NCBI GenBank assembly: GCA_027023025.1
Contig: JALVXB010000006.1
Coordinates: 1-59,040 of the forward strand
DNA: 59,040 nucleotides
Source of the DNA: Caldisericaceae bacterium
GTDB taxonomy: Bacteria > Caldisericota > Caldisericia > Caldisericales > Caldisericaceae
Reading direction: 5' to 3'
The notes under the pieces are model-generated. The model saw only the letters and a list, made by a program, of their open reading frames with translations, ran no database searches and was not told the origin of the DNA. Shown here piece by piece: positions 44,550 to 50,833 of this stretch. Both the position numbers and the translations under genes were made by a program. Each line of letters starts with the position of its first letter. The stretch's first letter is position 1.

Positions 44550-46754
44550 TCAGTGTTTTTGAGGCTGCAGGTTGCACAGCCTGTAAAAAGTAATCGTGCC
44601 GCCCGTTGATCCTTTCTCCACGCGGGCTGCTGCAACATTCGTCCTGATCTGGTTTGCGTCTATGTAGGGCGTGCCGTTAATCACCCTCCATTGCGGCGGT
44701 TTGGTCATCACGCTTCCGTTTCTCAGGAAAAAGTAGTTGCTCAAAAGAACCCACTTGCCACCTTCGTAAACAAAGGGCACGCCACACAGGTCTGCGTACA
44801 GTTTTCCGTTTCTATCTACCGTAATGCTTGCGTTTCTAAATGTGCTCAAAGTTTGCACGGTGCCGCTAATGTTTTCAAGTGTCTTTCCTCCGTTCTCCGA
44901 CCTGAAAATGCCGTTTTCCGTTAGTGCGAACACCTCTTTAGTGTTTATCGGGTTTATCGCGATGCTCCGTATTCCGCTTAGCCCCTGCTCGTTAACGAGC
45001 GTCCAGCTTTCCCCGCCGTTTTCCGACTTAAAGATGTATCTGTCCGTAACGGCGTAAACGGTGTCTGCATCGCCCGGGCTGAATGCAACCTGCACGATTT
45101 TGCTCCACGCGGTAGGATACTTTTCGAAAACGGGAATGTCGCTCCAGCTCTTTCCGCCGTCTGTAGACTTTCTAAACCTGCACTTCGTTACGAAAACAGT
45201 ATTCGAATTAAGAGGGTTTATCCACGCAAAACCCGTGCAGGAAAGCACACTTTTCCAGCTTTCCCCGCCGTCAGTTGAAACGAACAGACCGGTGTTATCC
45301 GTTACGAACAGTTTCTTATAGTCCTTCGGATCCACTGCAATGTGGCTCACCGCGCTGAAACTCCCTATCTTTTCAAAGTGTGCGCCGTAGTCTGTGGACT
45401 TAAGCAGTGCGCTGTTTTCTTCGTCCCAGCCGTAGATTACATTGGAGAAGTCCGTTGCAGTTGCTATTTTTGCAAAAGTGATCCCCTGTGAAAACTCTCT
45501 GAACGACTTTCCTCCGTCTTTCGATACTGCGCAGTCCGTATAAATCACGGAGGGGTTCTTTTCGTTCACTAAAATTCCGCTGTTTTTGTTTCCGAGCCCT
45601 ACATCGCAAAGCGAAAGCCCCGTGCACTGAAACGGCACAAATGCGTGCGCGTCTATCACTTTCACACCTGCTCTGGGAAGGTTCTCGGGGGAGTAAACCT
45701 GCAGTTTTCCGTCTTTGCCTGCGCGTGCAAGGCATGCTTCCTTAAAGCGTCCGTTTATGTCGTATTCAATAAAGCAGCTGCTCATTCCGTAGACATTTCC
45801 GTATATGTGGAACGGAGAAGCGCTTTGCAAACTTGCACTTACGGGGATTGTGAGGTATCCGTTTTCGTCCGTGATGTAGTTTCCCTCACCTGCGGGCACA
45901 CTTTTTGCAACGACGCCCCGCGCATCCATAAGAAGCATTTTTACACTCACCGTTTTTCCTATGGGCGTTATGGGCACAAAAACGGCCTCTTCGCCCTGGG
46001 CACTTCCAGAAAATGCAGAAAGGTACGGCAGGTTCGTAACGAGTGCTTTGTAAAGCACGGTGAACTTATAAGGTGTTTTGCCGCTCGTAAGAAGCACTTT
46101 TCCGTTTGCGTAAACTTTATAGGTGCCTGCTTCGTCGAACGATACGCTCTTTGCAAACACTCTAAGATAAGCGCCGCCTTCCGTTTTTATTGGCGTTTGC
46201 TCCGTTTCGATGTGTACTTTCTTTCCTGATGGAAACACGATGTCGAAGGACTTTAGCAGCGTTTCGCCGGTTATCTCTGCGCGCGTATCCACGAATATGC
46301 CAGAAAAATCGTACTTGCTGCTCAGCGAAACTCTCGGTACGCCGTAAAAAGTGACTACTCCTATTATTACTTCAGGTTCTTTCGTAAGTTTTACGGAAAA
46401 GTTTACCTCGTTTTCTTTGTCTTTTATGCGAAGCGCCCCTCTGTAAATACGGTATCCCGGTAAGTAAATCGTGACGGTGTATGTACCGCTTTTGAGTTTG
46501 AGCGTGCACGGCGTTTTGCCTGCGAGTTTTTCGTTAATGTAAACTGCTGCACCCTGAGGCGTGGAGTTGACCTTTACCGTTTTTATAGTTTCCTGCTGGG
46601 CACTTTGTGAAGCGTTTTGCGAGGTATTTTGCGAACTTTCCTGAGAGCCGCCTGAAGCGCCGCCGTTTTTTGCAGTCGGTTTCCCGCACCCTGCAAAAGT
46701 TGTTACCAGAGCAATCACGAGCAATACCGCAAGAAATTTTTTCAATTTTTTCAC
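44550..46754 (-). CDS. Multidomain lipoprotein: PEGA, FPSGKK domain, BNR propeller, stalk
   Basis: The product has 734 residues from the GTG at 46754 (AAGGAGAG eight bases before); an upstream ATG at 46820 has no ribosome site and would mask the signal. Lipobox FAGC ends at about residue 23, then a Gln/Ser-rich linker, a PEGA domain (about 58-115: STPQGAAVYINEKLAGKTPC), the FPSGKK domain (about 130-245), an Ig-like module (LLMDARGVVAKSVPAG) and a BNR/Ycf48-like propeller (about 395-650) with SKDGGKSF, STDGGESW, STDGGKSW and SENGGESW repeats. The end (TPYIDANQIRTNVAAARVEKG) resembles a copper-amine-oxidase N-domain stalk. A surface-exposed binding role is likely; no enzyme motif is seen. Confidence 0.75.
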   Translation of the reverse strand: MKKLKKFLAVLLVIALVTTFAGCGKPTAKNGGASGGSQESSQNTSQNASQSAQQETIKTVKVNSTPQGAAVYINEKLAGKTPCTLKLKSGTYTVTIYLPGYRIYRGALRIKDKENEVNFSVKLTKEPEVIIGVVTFYGVPRVSLSSKYDFSGIFVDTRAEITGETLLKSFDIVFPSGKKVHIETEQTPIKTEGGAYLRVFAKSVSFDEAGTYKVYANGKVLLTSGKTPYKFTVLYKALVTNLPYLSAFSGSAQGEEAVFVPITPIGKTVSVKMLLMDARGVVAKSVPAGEGNYITDENGYLTIPVSASLQSASPFHIYGNVYGMSSCFIEYDINGRFKEACLARAGKDGKLQVYSPENLPRAGVKVIDAHAFVPFQCTGLSLCDVGLGNKNSGILVNEKNPSVIYTDCAVSKDGGKSFREFSQGITFAKIATATDFSNVIYGWDEENSALLKSTDYGAHFEKIGSFSAVSHIAVDPKDYKKLFVTDNTGLFVSTDGGESWKSVLSCTGFAWINPLNSNTVFVTKCRFRKSTDGGKSWSDIPVFEKYPTAWSKIVQVAFSPGDADTVYAVTDRYIFKSENGGESWTLVNEQGLSGIRSIAINPINTKEVFALTENGIFRSENGGKTLENISGTVQTLSTFRNASITVDRNGKLYADLCGVPFVYEGGKWVLLSNYFFLRNGSVMTKPPQWRVINGTPYIDANQIRTNVAAARVEKGSTGGTITFYRLCNLQPQKH

Positions 46755-46816
46755 AAGCCACTCTCCTTTTTTAAAGTTTTTTATAGTGCACCGCTCTATG
46801 GAAGTTTTGAAGTTTT

Positions 46817-47806
46817 TCACTTTTTGGAGCTTTCCTTCGTTTTCAGCGGATTATTTGCAATAATCTCGCTTACTTCTTCGTATCCTGCAAGGCGCACGGA
46901 ATCGTATTGCGGAGAGAGTGCAAACACGAACTTTTCGTTTTGGCCGAGTTCCGTTGGATTAACCGGTGCCGTGCCAATGTGAAGTCGTCCGCTTTGCAGT
47001 GCCGTCCACTGCTTTCTGGTAAAAACCATTATGGGGATGTCCTGCGTCCTATTCTGCACGCTCCAGTGTGGGTTTCTTACGATAATCAACGGGCCGCTCA
47101 GAGGAACTTCTGCGCTGCCTTTTGTTGCTTTGCCTTTCCACTCTGACTGGATAACCTCGTATCCCTTCCAGTCGAGCGGCAGGTAAAACGAGAATCCGTA
47201 CCTGTCGTTTTCGTACTTTACCGTGCTCAGGCACTTTTTCATCAGGTTTGCGCTTATGTTGAGCAGGTGGTTTATGTTTATCCTCCCCGGGTAACCCTTC
47301 CACACCGACGCAATTGAGCCGTTGTCGTCTTTACTGGTGAGCAGCCACACGCTGAACCCGTTTTCGTTTCTGTTTCTGAACGCAAAGAACGGGATACCAA
47401 ATATAGGAATTCTGAGTTTGTCTGCCATTTCCGCTTCGTTTCCCACCCCTAGCAGAATTATTGGGCAGTAATTTTGGGGCGTTCCAAATATCCACCTTTT
47501 GGGCAAAAGTTCTATTGCGCTTTTGTCAATCCAGATAGTAACTATCCGTTTGCTTATTTTGTTTTCGAGGGTTTCGTAGTCGTTTACCACCGTAACTTCC
47601 GGGTGTTTGCTGAGTATCCTTTTACTTATTATTCCGCCCGAGCGAGGTACAAGGTAAACTATCCCCGTTTTCTCGTTAAGCATCCGTGCAGACTTTTCTT
47701 CCCGCTGGAACAGCGCAAGCGCTTTGAGTGCAAAAATCGCTGCGCATACTACGGCAGATACTACGATCAGCGCTAAAATTGTTTTGTTTTTCAATAGTTT
47801 GTTCAT
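46817..47806 (-). CDS. Membrane-anchored protein with a conserved C-terminal exported domain
   Basis: The 329-residue product has one membrane segment (about residues 10-30), then a first part with alternating strands (TGIVYLVPRSGG, IVTIWIDKS, CPIILLGVG). The second part, from ENDRYGFSFYLPLDWKGY through GPLIIVRNPHW, DIPIMVFTRKQW to FVFALSPQYD and GYEEV, matches an exported domain I know from many Firmicutes lipoproteins of unknown function. The ATG has GGAGG upstream. First gene of the operon behind ECF copy 13. Confidence 0.7.
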   Translation of the reverse strand: MNKLLKNKTILALIVVSAVVCAAIFALKALALFQREEKSARMLNEKTGIVYLVPRSGGIISKRILSKHPEVTVVNDYETLENKISKRIVTIWIDKSAIELLPKRWIFGTPQNYCPIILLGVGNEAEMADKLRIPIFGIPFFAFRNRNENGFSVWLLTSKDDNGSIASVWKGYPGRININHLLNISANLMKKCLSTVKYENDRYGFSFYLPLDWKGYEVIQSEWKGKATKGSAEVPLSGPLIIVRNPHWSVQNRTQDIPIMVFTRKQWTALQSGRLHIGTAPVNPTELGQNEKFVFALSPQYDSVRLAGYEEVSEIIANNPLKTKESSKK

Positions 47807-47960
47807 AACTTTGCCTCCACTTTTTTACATCGTAACATATTTTCAAATTAAGTCCAGCACAAGTGCGCTGAAATTTTTTACTTCCACAGGTGCGACTTCC
47901 GCAGAAGTGTTTCACCTCTTTTGCTCAAATTTTTCGCTAAATTTTTGCACCTCTATACAA

Positions 47961-47988
47961 TAGACGGAAAACTCACCAAAAAGTTTCA
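47961..47988 (-). promoter_or_regulatory. ECF-type promoter, copy 13
   Basis: On the minus strand: TGAAAC (47988-47983), 16 bp, CGTCTA (47966-47961), then TTGTATAGAGG. It drives the 47806-44097 operon. The upstream TTCTTCCAGAATCG block is present. Confidence 0.73.
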
Positions 47989-48074
47989 CGATTCTGGAAG
48001 AATTTTGCAGGTTTTTTGAAAAAGGCTTGAAAGGCAGAAAAAAACTTGGCTGAAAGGAAAATTTTTAAAAAGTT

Positions 48075-48545
48075 TTGGGAAAAAGGGAAGGAAACCTGTG
48101 GGAGTTTGTGCTTATAGGGAAAGTTATTAGGGCAGAGACTCTTCGCTGCGCTCAGAGTGACCATGCTCTCCGTCGTCCTCGAGCGAGCATTTTTCCTTTC
48201 CGTCGTCCTGAGCCGTTTTTGCGAAGGACCTTATCCCTTTTAGAGCGGACACGGAGTTTCCTTTCTAGCTTTTCTTCCTGTGGAGGTGGAAAATGAATTG
48301 GTAGGCAAGTTACAAAATACCTTTCTGCACACTAAAGGGTAAAATTTCTGCTGCACTTTTTCAAAGGTAAAATGGTTAGGGCAGAGATTCTTCACTCGCT
48401 TCGCTCCTTCAAAATGAGGCGCCTGAGAAAAATTATTAATTCAAAAGTGTTTTGTTACATCCAATATAACTTGAAAAACGCAAGGAGTTTAGCAATGTTT
48501 GTCGTTAGGGCAGGAATTCTTCGCTCCGCTCAGAGTGACAAAACA
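48075..48545 (-). repeat. Dispersed repeat array (inverted)
   Basis: On the minus strand: ACTCTGAGCGGAGCGAAGAAT near 48545-48510, a diverged unit near 48415-48372, the ~135-bp repeat copy b (about 48366-48238), GGTCCTTCGCAAAAACGGC and GTCCTCGAGC units (48235-48170) and ACTCTGAGCGCAGCGAAGAGT (48160-48135). The last 115 bases (48075-48190) are nearly identical to 50297-50410. The array precedes ECF copy 13 in the direction of transcription. Confidence 0.8.
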
Positions 48546-48635
48546 AAAATCTGATCTTAATAGAGAGATTTTTTACCCTGTCCAGGGAGATAAACAAACA
48601 TAACTCCTTTTTTGAGTTTTCGATAGAAGTTTACG

Positions 48636-48709
48636 CCCATACGGAATAGCACTTCTTAACTTATTTCGTAGTTTACCCATAATAAAAGAAGTCCGAATGC
48701 CGTATAGGG
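48636..48709. repeat. Imperfect inverted repeat, 74 bp
   Basis: Arms CCCATACGG-AAT-ACTTCTT (48636-48658) and AAGAAGT-CCG-CCGTATAGGG (48684-48709) pair over most of their length around a 25-bp centre. It lies about 90 bases downstream of the minus-strand lipoprotein gene. It lacks a T-run, so it may be a decayed small mobile repeat or an RNA hairpin rather than a plain terminator. 48546-48635 and 48710-48798 show nothing. Confidence 0.5.
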
Positions 48710-48798
48710 AACGATGCTTCTTTCTGTTTTTTGCCCGCGAATTTTTTATTTCGAATAGAAACTTTGCTACAGATGTTGCTATAGATGTATATTCCCAT

Positions 48799-49145
48799 TT
48801 ACGGCACCATTTCTATGAGTCCGTATATCACATAAGCGTCTGAAGTTTCCTTTATTGCAGTGTCAGGGTATTCCTTTTTATTTTTCATTATCTCCGTGAT
48901 GTCTGCGTATTGTTTGTCGTTTATTGTAGTCCACTTTGGCATTCTTCGTGTACAGGGCACAACGCTTTCAAGCGGGAGATACAGATCGCCGTCTTTTTTA
49001 ACTGCATACTTTTTGTTTATCGTTATCCTGCGCACGAGACTTGCAGAAACATCCCCGTATATGAGGAATGGCGGTGCATGTTTTCCATTCACAAATAATT
49101 CTCCGCAGCAATCAGTGGAGCTTTCGGAAGGAGATTTGCCTGTTA
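48799..49145 (-). pseudogene. Out-of-frame C-terminal part of the PEGA lipoprotein gene
   Basis: On the minus strand this frame is open from about 49152 and encodes an Ig-like end (VITGKSPSESSTDCCGELF, then FLIYGDVSASLVRRI) and a stalk-like segment (KKDGDLYLPLESV, INDKQYADITEIM). It corresponds to the C-terminal part of the sister proteins at 32275 and 44550. It follows the stop at 49146 directly, in another frame: one extra T in the TTT at 49150-49152 would join both parts into one protein of about 464 residues. Confidence 0.7.
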
Positions 49146-50192
49146 TTACAAAGTGACTGTTCCGTTTTCGTTCGTCTTTAATCCGTATGCGCCTATTGGA
49201 GTGTTGCGCATAATCTTTCCGTTTGCATCTTTGATGAGGAACTTTACTTTTTCGGTTTCTCCCTCAAATACGGCGATCGCGTCCCCTGGTAGGTGGCTGA
49301 GAGTCGTATCAAATATGTCTTTTACCTTGATCACATCTGAAGAAGGAATTGCTTTGTAGTATACGGCAAAACTCTCGTGCGGAATATTGGATTTGTCTTC
49401 TATCTTGTAGTAGCCAGGTTCGTCGAAAGTGACTGTTTTTTCGAAGTAGTTTGCGCACTCGTCGCAGTTTCCCTGAGTTGTGTTTACCTCTATCTTCTTG
49501 CCGGAGGGGAAAACAAGATAAAACACTTTTATTGCGCGCTCAGTATATCCTTTCAAAGTAACCGTTTCATTTACATAAATGCCAGAATATGTCGTGGCGG
49601 CTGCCGAGCAGCAGGCAATACGCGGAACGGAACTTGCAAATTGCTCGGGGGAAAAAAGCTGACTCTCTGGAAATTGCGGGCCTTCTTTTTTGAAATTATC
49701 CTCAGTAAGTAGAGTATCCTTTTCTATGTCGAATGTCCCGATAAGGGAATATGGCCTGTGCAGCGTTTCCCAGTTGTTTATCAGATGGATTTCGTGCCTT
49801 CCTCTACTTACGATAATGGGCAGTCCTGTAAATTCCCATAGGCATTTTTTATCCAGCACGATAAAGAATTTTTCTTTCGTGTTTATCAGCACGGTAGGCT
49901 GCCTGCGTGCTTTCTCAAGCGCAATGTTCAAAGTGATGTGCTTTGAGGAACTTATCGTAATTTCTTTTTCCATAGGAGAATAGCCCTCTTTCCAGATATA
50001 TATTTTGTGAGTTCCTTTTGATAGTAGTAAGTTTTCCACTGGCGCAGTCAACTCTTTTTCGTCTATTAGCACTGTGGCGCTTTTCGGAGTAACATTAACT
50101 GTAATGGTTGCTTTGCCAGAAGGTGTGCTGCAACCTGCAAGCACTAAGGAAAGCACGGCAATTAAAACTACACACACCAATAATTTTTTCAT
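49146..50192 (-). CDS. PEGA/FPSGKK-domain lipoprotein, probably frameshifted
   Basis: The product has 348 residues from the ATG at 50192; the ATG six bases earlier (50198) abuts AGGAG and is less likely. Lipobox LAGC, then a PEGA domain (about residues 28-90: VTPKSATVLIDEKEL, KGTHKIYIWKEGY), a middle region, and the FPSGKK domain (about 200-285: YSGIYVNETVTLKGY, LVFPSGKKIEV, FEKTVTFDEPGYYKI, FAVYYKAI), then the start of the Ig-like module (FLIKDANGKIMRNTPIG) where a stop comes early. The rest lies out of frame at 48799-49145. It would sit on the outer face of the membrane. Driven directly by ECF copy 14. Confidence 0.7.
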   Translation of the reverse strand: MKKLLVCVVLIAVLSLVLAGCSTPSGKATITVNVTPKSATVLIDEKELTAPVENLLLSKGTHKIYIWKEGYSPMEKEITISSSKHITLNIALEKARRQPTVLINTKEKFFIVLDKKCLWEFTGLPIIVSRGRHEIHLINNWETLHRPYSLIGTFDIEKDTLLTEDNFKKEGPQFPESQLFSPEQFASSVPRIACCSAAATTYSGIYVNETVTLKGYTERAIKVFYLVFPSGKKIEVNTTQGNCDECANYFEKTVTFDEPGYYKIEDKSNIPHESFAVYYKAIPSSDVIKVKDIFDTTLSHLPGDAIAVFEGETEKVKFLIKDANGKIMRNTPIGAYGLKTNENGTVTL

Positions 50193-50226
50193 TTTCATCT
50201 CCTATAAATTTTACACCTCTATACAT

Positions 50227-50254
50227 TAGACGAATTTTAGGAGAAAAAGTTCCA
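50227..50254 (-). promoter_or_regulatory. ECF-type promoter, copy 14
   Basis: On the minus strand: TGGAAC (50254-50249), 16 bp (TTTTTCTCCTAAAATT), CGTCTA (50232-50227), then ATGTATAGAGG. Only about 20 bases lie between it and the AGGAG of the 50192 gene. The spacer differs from most copies while both boxes and the 16-bp spacing are kept, as expected of a real promoter. Confidence 0.78.
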
Positions 50255-50289
50255 CGATTTTGGAAAAATTTTGCAGGATTTTTGAAAAA

Positions 50290-50575
50290 AGTTTTGGAAA
50301 AGGGAAGGAAACCTGTGGGAGTTTGTGTTTATAGGGAAAGTTATTAGGGCAGAGACTCTTCGCTGCGCTCAGAGTGACCATGCTCTCCGTCGTCCTTGAG
50401 CGAGCGTCAGCGAGCGAAGGACCTCATAAGAAATTGGCGTGCACTTTGATGTTTTTAGTGCAAACAAAATGACTTTTTGTTAAAACAGAGATTATTTACT
50501 TTGTTCAGAATAGCGCCAAAAAGATTTGTTTTAATGTAGAGACTCTTCGCTGCGCTCAGAGTGACGAAGTCAAAA
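50290..50575 (-). repeat. Dispersed repeat array (inverted)
   Basis: Units of ACTCTGAGCGCAGCGAAGAGT lie near 50565-50540 and 50385-50350, with a GGTCCTTCGCTCGCTGACG unit at 50432-50395. Positions 50297-50410 nearly duplicate 48075-48190. It lies just upstream of ECF copy 14 in the minus direction. 50576-50769 shows no gene. Confidence 0.8.
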
Positions 50576-50769
50576 AAGTTCTGCATTAGTGCTTACTTTC
50601 CTCCCTTTTTAAATTTCACAAAGAGCGTAGAGCCTACCCAAAACTGCTTTTTATTTGAATTTTTAGCCGAAAATCCCATAGAGCTAACAATAAGTATTTT
50701 TTCTTACACAGTGTAGAAATCACATAAATCTGCTTTTAAGTTGCAAAACACAATTTCAGGTTTTAGCAG

Positions 50770-50800
50770 TAAATAAAAAGGGCGGTACAATGCCGCCCTT
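50770..50800 (-). terminator. Terminator of the metallophosphoesterase gene
   Basis: On the minus strand: AAGGGCGG/CCGCCCTT stem with a 7-base loop, followed by TTTATTT, 34 bases after the stop at 50834. Confidence 0.85.
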
Positions 50801-50833
50801 AAATTAAAATAGATATTTGTTATTTGCTATTCT

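Noticed and set aside
45645-46229. 194-codon plus-strand frame opposite the multidomain lipoprotein
   Set aside because: Antisense shadow of a gene with clear domains, lipobox and ribosome site.
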